Positions 26,348-33,754 of a stretch of DNA of 64,000 nt are shown one piece after another. Origin of the DNA: JAYQKL01 sp049889535 (GTDB lineage: Bacteria; Pseudomonadota; Alphaproteobacteria; RS24); the NCBI GenBank assembly GCA_049889535.1, contig JBMHDF010000011.1, positions 62,001 to 126,000 on the forward strand. The letters run 5' to 3'. Each line of letters opens with the position of its first letter. Positions within the stretch are counted from its first letter, which is position 1. The notes below the pieces were generated by a model, which saw only the letters and a program-made list of their open reading frames with translations, had not been told where the DNA came from and ran no database searches. The position numbers were made by a program, and so were the translations under genes.

Positions 26348-27925
26348 CTAAAAAGTAAGTGCTTTTGCCTGTAAAACTTGCTCTAAAGCACCAACTTCGG
26401 ACAAAACATCTGCAGAAATCTCATTATCCACAGCAATCAGTGAAATCGCATCACCGCCTGGCTTCTCACGCCCTAAACTAAAGGACGCAATATTAATGCC
26501 ATGCTTGCCGAGGACAGTGCCGAGCGCACCAATAAAACCAGGCTGGTCATTATTGGTGACATAAAGCATGCGCGGCGCCAATTCAGCATCCATGTTAATC
26601 CCTTTAAGCTGGATAACGCGGGGCTGGCCATTGGAAAATAATGTGCCAGCGACCGAACGGGTTTGATTATTGGTTTCCACGCTCACCCGAATATAAGTAT
26701 CAAAGGCACCTGTTGAATCGCTTTTGGTTTCAGAAACTTTGATACCACGATCTTTCGCAATAGCGGGCGCGCTGACCATATTGACATCAGCCATAAGCGG
26801 GCGCAAAAGCCCCGCAATCGTCGCAGAGGTAAGCGGCGCGCAATTAAGTTCGCCCACATCGCCAGCATATTCAATATTCACGCCTGTGATTGCGGTTTCG
26901 GTGACCTGCCCAATCAACAAACCTAATTGCTCTGACAATGTGACGAAAGGCGATAAGCGTGGCGCATCTTCGGCGGAAATACTTGGCATGTTAATCGCAT
27001 TTGTCACCGCACCGGTTAGCAAATAATCTGACATTTGCTCGGCAACCTGAATGGCAACATTGATTTGCGCTTCGGTTGTTGCGGCGCCTAAATGCGGTGT
27101 GCAAACCACATTTTCCATGCCAAAGAAAATGCTCTCTTTGGCGGGTTCAACTTCAAATACATCCAATGCCGCCCCAGCCACATGGCCACTATCCAGCGCG
27201 TCTTTTAAGTCTTTTTCAACAATCAATCCGCCGCGGGCGCAATTGATAATCCGCACCCCCTTCTTGGTTTTTGCCAAAGCTGCGGCATTAATAATATTGC
27301 GGGTATTGTCAGTTAATGGCGTGTGCAATGTGATGAAATCTGCACGTGCGAGCAAATCATCTAGCTCGACTTTTTCAACCCCAATCTCAACAGCGCGTTC
27401 AGGCGTTAAAAATGGGTCAAAGGCGATAACTTTCATCTTCAGGCCAATCGCACGCGACGCTACAATCGCGCCAATATTCCCACAGCCAATCACACCCAAA
27501 ATCTTGCCACTAACTTCGGTTCCCATGAAACGGCTTTTTTCCCATTTACCAGCATGTGTCGATTCATTTGCTGTCGGCAGTTGACGCGCCAAAGCAAACA
27601 TCATCGCAATTGCATGTTCGGCAGTCGTGATAGAATTACCAAATGGCGTGTTCATCACCACAGTGCCTTTGGCGGTGGCGGCGGCTAAATCAATATTATC
27701 CACGCCAATACCCGCGCGACCAATCACTTTCATATTTGTCGCTGCTTCCATAACAGGTGGGGTGACTTTGGTTGATGAGCGCACAGCCAAGCCGTCATAA
27801 TCACCAATGATTTTAATCAGCTCGTCTCGCTCCAGCCCCGTAATTACATCCACTTCAAGACCGCGCTCTTTAAAAATCTCTTCAGCACGGGGGCTCATTT
27901 TATCTGCAATCAATACTTTTGGCAT
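26348..27925 (-). CDS. serA: D-3-phosphoglycerate dehydrogenase
   Basis: SerA oxidises 3-phosphoglycerate to 3-phosphohydroxypyruvate, the first serine-biosynthesis step. The 525-residue protein is the long type: substrate and NAD+ domains with VIGRAGIGVDNIDL, GVIGCGNIGAIVASRA, INCARGGLIVE (Arg) and the catalytic CTPHLGAATTEAQ His, then an intervening ASB-like domain and a C-terminal ACT-like domain ending near residue 525 (LYVTNNDQPGFIGALGTVL). The start at 27925 has AGGAGA 7 nt upstream; an upstream in-frame codon would overlap serC. It follows serC after 10 nt, so the two are one operon. Confidence 0.96.
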   Translation of the reverse strand: MPKVLIADKMSPRAEEIFKERGLEVDVITGLERDELIKIIGDYDGLAVRSSTKVTPPVMEAATNMKVIGRAGIGVDNIDLAAATAKGTVVMNTPFGNSITTAEHAIAMMFALARQLPTANESTHAGKWEKSRFMGTEVSGKILGVIGCGNIGAIVASRAIGLKMKVIAFDPFLTPERAVEIGVEKVELDDLLARADFITLHTPLTDNTRNIINAAALAKTKKGVRIINCARGGLIVEKDLKDALDSGHVAGAALDVFEVEPAKESIFFGMENVVCTPHLGAATTEAQINVAIQVAEQMSDYLLTGAVTNAINMPSISAEDAPRLSPFVTLSEQLGLLIGQVTETAITGVNIEYAGDVGELNCAPLTSATIAGLLRPLMADVNMVSAPAIAKDRGIKVSETKSDSTGAFDTYIRVSVETNNQTRSVAGTLFSNGQPRVIQLKGINMDAELAPRMLYVTNNDQPGFIGALGTVLGKHGINIASFSLGREKPGGDAISLIAVDNEISADVLSEVGALEQVLQAKALTF

Positions 27926-27935
27926 ATCTCGTCTC

Positions 27936-29123
27936 CTAATTGGCTTCTGTGAGCGCGGTTTCAAACGCCCAATCTAGCCAGTGTGTGAGTTTTTCTAAAT
28001 CATCAGCTTCCACAGTTGCCCCGCCCCAAATTCTTAATCCGGCGGGCGCATCGCGATAAGCGCCTATATCATAAGCCACGCCTTCAGCGTCCAATAAGGC
28101 TGCCAAACGTTTGGCGAGCGCTGCTTGCGCGTCATCAGGTAAGGCCTTTGCACGCGAGTCGGTAATGGTTAGGCAAATAGAGGTGTTCGATAGATTTGCT
28201 GTTTCTGCGCATAAAAAATCGACCCAGCTTGTACGCGCCACCCACTCTTGCAAAACCTTTAAATTATTGCTTGAGCGTTGCAGCAAAGCCTCCAGCCCGC
28301 CGATTTCTTCTGCCCATTTCAGCGCGTCAATATAATCCTCAACCGCCAGCATCGATGGCGTGTTGATGGTTTCGCCGCGAAAAATCCCTTCAATCAGCTT
28401 GCCGCCTTTGGTCAGGCGAAAGACTTTTGGCAAGGGCCAAGCGGGTGTATAGCTTTCTAGCCTTTCTACCGCGCGCGGGCTTAAAATCAGCATGCCATGC
28501 GCGGCCTCACCGCCCATTACTTTTTGCCAGCTATAGGTTGTGACATCGAGCTTATCCCATGGCAAATCCATCGCAAAAGCGGCAGAGGTCGCATCGCACA
28601 GGGTCAGACCCGCGCGGTCAGCAGCAATCCAATCGCCATTTGGCACCCGCACACCAGAGGTTGTGCCATTCCATGTAAAAGCAACATCGCGGTCAAAGTC
28701 CACCGCGCTTAAATCGGGCAAATGGCCATAATCGGCTTCCATCACGCGCACATCGTTCAGCTTGAGCTGTTTGACGACATCGGTAATCCAGCCTTTGCCA
28801 AAGCTTTCCCAGCCCAAAATATCCAAGCCCCGCGCGCCAAGTAGGCTCCACATAGCCATTTCATAAGCGCCAGTATCAGACCCTGGCACAATGCCAATAT
28901 GATAGTCATCCGGCACCCGCAAAATCACCCGCGTGCGGTCAATGGCTTCTTTCAGCCGTTCTTTGCCCGGCTTTGAGCGATGCGAACGCCCCAATACAGC
29001 ATTTTCAAGATGGTTGAGTGAATATCCTGGCCGTTTGGCACAGGGCCCTGAAGAAAAATCAGGATTGGCCGGACGCATATCCGGCTTGGCAGGCGCAATG
29101 CCTGTAATGTTTGTATCTGTCAT
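27936..29123 (-). CDS. serC: Phosphoserine aminotransferase
   Basis: SerC converts 3-phosphohydroxypyruvate and glutamate to O-phosphoserine and 2-oxoglutarate with pyridoxal phosphate. The 395-residue protein is of the alphaproteobacterial class with NPDFSSGPCAKRPGYSL near the N-terminus and the PLP lysine in TYSWQKVMGGEAAHG (about residue 200). GAGGGTAGAGAT precedes the ATG. Upstream lies a two-hairpin leader listed separately, so expression is probably controlled at the RNA level. serC and serA share a transcript. Confidence 0.95.
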   Translation of the reverse strand: MTDTNITGIAPAKPDMRPANPDFSSGPCAKRPGYSLNHLENAVLGRSHRSKPGKERLKEAIDRTRVILRVPDDYHIGIVPGSDTGAYEMAMWSLLGARGLDILGWESFGKGWITDVVKQLKLNDVRVMEADYGHLPDLSAVDFDRDVAFTWNGTTSGVRVPNGDWIAADRAGLTLCDATSAAFAMDLPWDKLDVTTYSWQKVMGGEAAHGMLILSPRAVERLESYTPAWPLPKVFRLTKGGKLIEGIFRGETINTPSMLAVEDYIDALKWAEEIGGLEALLQRSSNNLKVLQEWVARTSWVDFLCAETANLSNTSICLTITDSRAKALPDDAQAALAKRLAALLDAEGVAYDIGAYRDAPAGLRIWGGATVEADDLEKLTHWLDWAFETALTEAN

Positions 29124-29146
29124 ATCTCTACCCTCACAGATAGTTG

Positions 29147-29228
29147 CCCCTCGTTGGGGAGGGGTGTCCCACGCGAAGATATAGGGTAAAGAGCAGGATT
29201 AGGCAAGGGGAAAGGTGGGCTCCTTGCC
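29147..29228 (-). promoter_or_regulatory. Two-hairpin 5' leader of serC, candidate serC RNA motif
   Basis: In the minus-strand leader, GGCAAGG (29228-29222) pairs with CCTTGCC (29208-29202) around a 13-nt loop, and further on CCCCTC (29164-29159) pairs with GAGGGG (29152-29147) around a 6-nt loop, ending 23 nt before the serC ATG. Conserved structured leaders upstream of serC have been described in Alphaproteobacteria (the serC motif). No T-run follows the second hairpin, so control of ribosome access is more likely than simple termination. Match to the known motif has not been tested. Confidence 0.5.
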
Positions 29229-29275
29229 GAAGTGAGAGATAATCTGTAAGATACTACCAAATAAGAAAAAGAAAA

Positions 29276-30022
29276 ATGTCACGAAACATCACTTGGACAA
29301 GAGACGAACTCATCATCGCTTTGGACTTTTATATGAAGCACAGAGCAACTGGGATTCCGCCGAAAAAATCGCCAGAAATAGCTTTTCTTAGTGAGGAGTT
29401 AAACCAGTTGGCTGTCTTGCATAACCTTCCGCGTGGCGAGAAATTCAGAAATATCAATGGCGTTTACCTAAAAATGATGAATTTTCATCATATTGACCCA
29501 GACTGGCCTGGCGATGGTATGAAAGGAGTGGGCAAAAATGATGTGGCAGTATGGAATGATTTTGCCCATAGACCAGACGAGTTGGCACATGCCGCCCAAT
29601 CAATTTTAAAACATATTTACCATTTTGAAACACAACCAAATTCTTCAGGCCTATTGATTGCTGCGGAATCAGACACTGAAATTTTAACACCGCCAAGTTT
29701 GGAGGGACGCATTTTATCTCATAGCCATTTGCGCCGTGAAAGAGACACGCGATTAGTTGAACGCCTGAAAGATGAATATTATGACAAACATAAATATCTA
29801 GATTGCACAGTTTGCACCTTTGACTATGAAAGGCGGTATGGGGCAAGAGGACATAAATTTATGGAAGCACACCATATCAAGCCTTTGTCACAGCTTGACC
29901 CTGAAGGTGAGGAAGTCAATATTGATGATCTAGCCCTTATTTGTGCAAATTGCCATCGTATGGTGCATAGGCAATCGCCATGGCTGGGATTGGACGAATT
30001 AAAGAATATCTTGCGTGATTAG
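29276..30022 (+). CDS. HNH endonuclease, restriction-like
   Basis: The 248-residue protein has two parts. Residues about 5-115 form a module (WTRDELIIALDFYMKH, FRNINGVYLKMMNFHHIDP, VWNDFAH) that recurs at the N-terminus of predicted HNH restriction enzymes and probably binds DNA. Residues 175-232 are an HNH nuclease: paired Cys at 177/180, the catalytic His pair in FMEAHHIKPL, DDLALICANCHRMVH with Cys 223/226. All zinc and catalytic residues are present. It stands alone: no methyltransferase or other defence gene is adjacent, and it is convergent with the protease gene. A type IV (modified-DNA) or orphan restriction role is inference. Confidence 0.8.
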   Translation: MSRNITWTRDELIIALDFYMKHRATGIPPKKSPEIAFLSEELNQLAVLHNLPRGEKFRNINGVYLKMMNFHHIDPDWPGDGMKGVGKNDVAVWNDFAHRPDELAHAAQSILKHIYHFETQPNSSGLLIAAESDTEILTPPSLEGRILSHSHLRRERDTRLVERLKDEYYDKHKYLDCTVCTFDYERRYGARGHKFMEAHHIKPLSQLDPEGEEVNIDDLALICANCHRMVHRQSPWLGLDELKNILRD

Positions 30023-30026
30023 CCCC

Positions 30027-30599
30027 TCAAGGCCTCAAAATCATGCGCTCGCCCATGATGCGCAGTTCGCCAAAGCGCTCGAGGTAAGCCATACCCAAAA
30101 GCGGGGTGGACAGCGCGCCGCCATTAACCATTGCGGGCACAACAAAATGGGCATACTCACCAATGCGCAGGCTTTTCAGCCGCACTTTCGCCCCATAGAC
30201 AACACCATTAGCGGTATAGGCCTTATGGACAAAATCCAGCTCATCGAGATTAAAGCCAATTTTTTCTGCGGTTTTTTTATCCAGCACAATTTGGCTCGCG
30301 CCCGTATCCACTAGAAATTTAACCCCTGCACCATTGACCTTGCTGTTAATATAAAAATGTCCATCCGTGTTTTTATAAAATACCAGCCCCGCATCATCAG
30401 CAATGCCCGTAGCTGGAAAAAGCTGCCCCATCAGCACATCTTTATAGCCATAGACAATCACCAGCCCAGCCAGCAGCAGCATCCAAACCAGAAATTGCTG
30501 CACGCTTTTGCCAAGATTTTGCCGCGCCATATACGCCACCCCACTGCCAATCACGGCCAGTAAAATCAGCAAATAAATCAGGCTGGCGGGGTCGTCCAT
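30027..30599 (-). CDS. Retropepsin-like membrane aspartic protease (TIGR02281-like)
   Basis: The 190-residue protein has two membrane helices in the first 50 residues (LIYLLILLAVIGSGVAYMA and FLVWMLLLAGLVIVYGY) and a single-lobe aspartic protease domain with the active-site triad FLVDTGASQIVL near residue 97 and the second-strand LLGMAYLERF. One-lobe enzymes of clan AA act as dimers. Homologues are frequent in Alphaproteobacteria, with unknown substrate. I chose the ATG at 30599, 5 nt after the thiD stop; an ATG at 30638 lies inside thiD. It ends 4 nt from the convergent HNH gene. Confidence 0.85.
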   Translation of the reverse strand: MDDPASLIYLLILLAVIGSGVAYMARQNLGKSVQQFLVWMLLLAGLVIVYGYKDVLMGQLFPATGIADDAGLVFYKNTDGHFYINSKVNGAGVKFLVDTGASQIVLDKKTAEKIGFNLDELDFVHKAYTANGVVYGAKVRLKSLRIGEYAHFVVPAMVNGGALSTPLLGMAYLERFGELRIMGERMILRP

Positions 30600-30604
30600 A
30601 ACGC

Positions 30605-31447
30605 TTATCCGTCTTCTGCCTGTCGCGCCAACACCCACCCATGATGAAGCGGCTTATTGGTGCCGCGCCCAAGCTCTGGGTCAGCATTAAAAATCGCCCC
30701 GCGCACATAAGCAATGCCCCGCTCAACAGCCGTCGCCAGTTCCAGCCCCTGCCCCAGCCCTGTGGCAATCGCAGAAGCCAGCGAACACCCTGTGCCATGC
30801 GTATTTTGGCTATCTAGACGCGGGTTCTCAAAAAGCTGGAAACCCGCTTGCGTCGCCAGCAAATCCTGCACCACAGCCGAGCCGCTTCTTGCCAAATGCC
30901 CGCCTTTAATTAATGCTGCCTGCACCCCATTTTCCATCAGCGCATCGGCGGCAAATTTCATATCATCCAGCGTTTCCACCGCCCGCCCTGTCAGCACTTC
31001 GGCTTCGGGCAAATTTGGCGTCACCAAATGCGCACGCCGCAACACACAACTTGTCAAAGCCGACACGGCTTCATCTTGCAAAAGGCGGTCACCAGAGCTT
31101 GCAACCATAACCGGATCTGCAACCAAGGGGCCATCATAATCATCCACACCTTGAGCAACGACTTCGATAATCTCTGTTTTGGGGAGCATGCCTGTTTTAA
31201 TCGCATCCGCGCCCAAATCTTCCAGCACAGCTGAGATTTGACGCAAGACAAAAGCAGCAGGCACATCGCATATTTCTTGGACACCTTGTGTGTTTTGCGC
31301 CGTCAATGCAGTAACGGCGCTCATCGCAAAACCACCCAAAGCGGTCATGGTTTTTATATCCGCCTGAATACCTGCCCCGCCACCTGAATCCGAGCCAGCA
31401 ATTGTTAAAATACGGGCCTTTTTCGTATCCCGATGCGGGTCTGTCAT
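30605..31447 (-). CDS. thiD: Hydroxymethylpyrimidine/phosphomethylpyrimidine kinase
   Basis: ThiD phosphorylates hydroxymethylpyrimidine twice to give the pyrimidine pyrophosphate used for thiamine. The 280-residue ribokinase-fold protein has AGSDSGGGAGIQADIKTM, GMLPKTEIIE, DPVMVASSGDRLL, LVTPNLPEAEVL and the GTGCSLASAIA anion hole with catalytic Asp replaced in phase by the TGCS context of the family. The ATG at 31447 has GAGG 6-9 nt upstream. It follows glmM after 28 nt and precedes the protease gene by 5 nt, so it lies at the end of the ftsH-folP-glmM run. Confidence 0.94.
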   Translation of the reverse strand: MTDPHRDTKKARILTIAGSDSGGGAGIQADIKTMTALGGFAMSAVTALTAQNTQGVQEICDVPAAFVLRQISAVLEDLGADAIKTGMLPKTEIIEVVAQGVDDYDGPLVADPVMVASSGDRLLQDEAVSALTSCVLRRAHLVTPNLPEAEVLTGRAVETLDDMKFAADALMENGVQAALIKGGHLARSGSAVVQDLLATQAGFQLFENPRLDSQNTHGTGCSLASAIATGLGQGLELATAVERGIAYVRGAIFNADPELGRGTNKPLHHGWVLARQAEDG

Positions 31448-31475
31448 CAATAACCTCTATCTCATGAGGGTGGCA

Positions 31476-32819
31476 TTAAGCAGCGGTGTCGGCAATCGCC
31501 TCAATAATATCATCAACCACTTGCGTCACCTGCGCAGCATCATCGCCCTCACCCATCACGCGGATAAGCGGCTCAGTGCCAGATTTACGAATAACCAACC
31601 GCCCTTGATTGCCAAGCTTATTCTCACCAGCTGCAATCGCGGCCTGAACATTCTCGGTTTCCAAAGGTGAGCTGTCACCATATTTGATATTTTTCAAAAC
31701 TTGCGGCAAGGGGGTAAATAATTGCCCCAATTCGCTTACCGGCTTATCGGATAAGCGCATGACTGTCAGCACTTGCAACGCCGCGATAAGCCCATCACCA
31801 GTGGTGGCAAAATCAGACATAATCATATGGCCTGATTGCTCGCCGCCAAGATTAAACCCTTTTTGGCGCATTTGCTCAACCACATAGCGGTCGCCCACAG
31901 CCGTGCGCACAAGGTCTAACTTTAAGCCGTTCAAATAACGCTCCAAGCCTAAATTCGACATAATGGTTGCCACCACGCCTGGCTGGGACAGCAAATCACG
32001 CGCTTGCCAATTGGTGGCAATCATCGCCATCAGCTGGTCACCATCAATCTGGCGGCCTTTTTCATCAATAATAATCACGCGGTCCGCATCACCATCAAGC
32101 GCAATACCAATATCGGCTTTTTCAGCCAAAACAGTTTCAGCCAGCAAGGCCGTATCCGTAGAACCACAACCTTTATTAATATTCATACCATTGGGGTTAT
32201 TACCAATGCTCACCACTTCCGCGCCAAGCTCCCAAAGCGCCGTTGGCGCCACTTTATAGGCGGCACCATTCGCGCAATCCACCACAATTTTAAGACCATT
32301 AAGATTCATGCTACGCGGCAAAGTGCGTTTCGCAAATTCAATATAACGGGCTTGCGCATCATCAATACGCTTCGCGCGACCTAATTCTTCAGGCGGGGAT
32401 AACGCCCCAACGCCATCTTCCATAAAGGACTCAATTTCAAATTCAATCTCGTCAGATAATTTATACCCGTCAGGGCCAAACAGCTTAATGCCATTATCTT
32501 CAAAACTATTATGAGAGGCTGAAATCATCACGCCAATATCAGCACGTAAAGTGCGGGTCAAATAAGCAACGCCAGGTGTCGGCATCGGGCCAAACAAAAA
32601 CACATCCATGCCCATAGAAGTGAAGCCCGCCACCAAGGCTGGCTCAATTGTATAACCAGAAAGCCGCGTATCTTTGCCAATCACCACGCGGTGGCGATAA
32701 GCCCCGCGCCGAAACACACGGCCAGCCGCCATGCCAAGACGCAAAGCGGTTTCAGCAGTCATATTGCCCCGATTAACCTTGCCACGTATGCCATCTGTGC
32801 CAAAATATTTACGAACCAT
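31476..32819 (-). CDS. glmM: Phosphoglucosamine mutase
   Basis: GlmM interconverts glucosamine-6-phosphate and glucosamine-1-phosphate on the path to UDP-GlcNAc for peptidoglycan and lipopolysaccharide. The 447-residue protein begins with the typical KYFGTDGIRGKVN, carries the phospho-serine loop MISASHNSFEDNGIKLFG, the metal-binding DGDADRVIIID and the C-terminal RKSGTEPLIRVMGE. The ATG at 32819 has AAGGGG upstream; a longer frame to 32909 would add about 30 unrelated residues. The ftsH-folP-glmM order is the conserved bacterial one. Confidence 0.97.
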   Translation of the reverse strand: MVRKYFGTDGIRGKVNRGNMTAETALRLGMAAGRVFRRGAYRHRVVIGKDTRLSGYTIEPALVAGFTSMGMDVFLFGPMPTPGVAYLTRTLRADIGVMISASHNSFEDNGIKLFGPDGYKLSDEIEFEIESFMEDGVGALSPPEELGRAKRIDDAQARYIEFAKRTLPRSMNLNGLKIVVDCANGAAYKVAPTALWELGAEVVSIGNNPNGMNINKGCGSTDTALLAETVLAEKADIGIALDGDADRVIIIDEKGRQIDGDQLMAMIATNWQARDLLSQPGVVATIMSNLGLERYLNGLKLDLVRTAVGDRYVVEQMRQKGFNLGGEQSGHMIMSDFATTGDGLIAALQVLTVMRLSDKPVSELGQLFTPLPQVLKNIKYGDSSPLETENVQAAIAAGENKLGNQGRLVIRKSGTEPLIRVMGEGDDAAQVTQVVDDIIEAIADTAA

Positions 32820-32944
32820 GTGCGCCCCTTTTATCTGAGGATTAACATTTCGAATCACCCATATTTTTGCCTGATACAGCCAATTTGTGCAAATCACGGC
32901 TTTTTGCAAAAAATTTCAATCCAAGCATTTCAGTTCAAGCAGGG

Positions 32945-33745
32945 CTAAATTGTGTCGAGACGCGCTTGCAGAGCCAACGCATCGCGTAATTGGCGCGGGT
33001 CATGCGTGCGAATATAGTCAACACCTTGTGCCGCCGCCCATAATTCTGCCGCCAAAGTGACGGGCCCACTTTCATCTATTTGTCGCTTACTGAGTTGACG
33101 CAAAAAACTTTTACGAGAAACAGATATCAAAACCGGTAGTTTATAATTTTCTTGCAATCGTTTTATTTGTCCGAGAACCTGCAAGCTTGTCTCGGGTGTA
33201 TCACCCAAAAAAAACCCCATGCCCGGGTCCAACACCATACGTTCGCGCGCAATACCAGCCTTGTCTAATGCGGCCAAACGGGCATCAAAAAAAGCCTCAA
33301 TCCTATCCCAAATATCACCTGCGGGAGCTTGCTCACGGCGTGCTGGACCCGCTGATTGAATAGAATGCATAATGAATAGATTACAGTCATAATCAGCCAG
33401 CGCCTCCTGCACCTGAGGGTCGGCAAAGCCTTGAATATCATTTAACCACGCCACCCCTTGCGCCGCCGCCCAAAGTTGCGTTTTAGGTTGGAAACTATCA
33501 ATTGATATCTCTCTGCCTTGTGCAAGCAATTGCGGCACAACAGAGCGCAAGCGCTCTATTTCGGTTTCTGCCGAAACCGGTTGACTGTCGGGATGGCTGG
33601 AAGCGGGCCCAATATCCAAAATATTGCTGCCATTTTCATGCAAATACTGCGCCTGCGCCAGTGCTTTGTCAGCAGACAAAAACTGACCGCCGTCAGAAAA
33701 ACTATCGGCGGTCATGTTCAAAATGCCTAAAATTGACGGCCGCAT
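32945..33745 (-). CDS. folP: Dihydropteroate synthase-like protein (variant FolP)
   Basis: DHPS condenses p-aminobenzoate with hydroxymethyldihydropterin pyrophosphate in folate synthesis. The 266-residue barrel has LGILNMTADSFSDGG (usually LNVTPDSFSDGG), LNDIQGFADP, VLDPGMGFFLG and VSRKSFL, so it is a pterin-binding enzyme. The second loop, normally GGESTRPG, reads GPASSHPDS (residues 46-54), losing the conserved Arg. It starts 10 nt after ftsH and precedes glmM as folP does elsewhere. I favour a bona fide but divergent folP; a paralogue with another pterin role is possible if a second folP exists in the genome. Confidence 0.88.
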   Translation of the reverse strand: MRPSILGILNMTADSFSDGGQFLSADKALAQAQYLHENGSNILDIGPASSHPDSQPVSAETEIERLRSVVPQLLAQGREISIDSFQPKTQLWAAAQGVAWLNDIQGFADPQVQEALADYDCNLFIMHSIQSAGPARREQAPAGDIWDRIEAFFDARLAALDKAGIARERMVLDPGMGFFLGDTPETSLQVLGQIKRLQENYKLPVLISVSRKSFLRQLSKRQIDESGPVTLAAELWAAAQGVDYIRTHDPRQLRDALALQARLDTI

Positions 33746-33754
33746 CTCCCGCCT

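Noticed and set aside
27051..27584. Long open frame (177 codons) antisense to serA
   Set aside because: serA is clearly coding on the other strand; the antisense translation has no recognisable domain and no ribosome site, and arises from third-position bias.
32004..32384. Open frame antisense to glmM
   Set aside because: Covers the conserved catalytic region of glmM and has no family resemblance or start signal.
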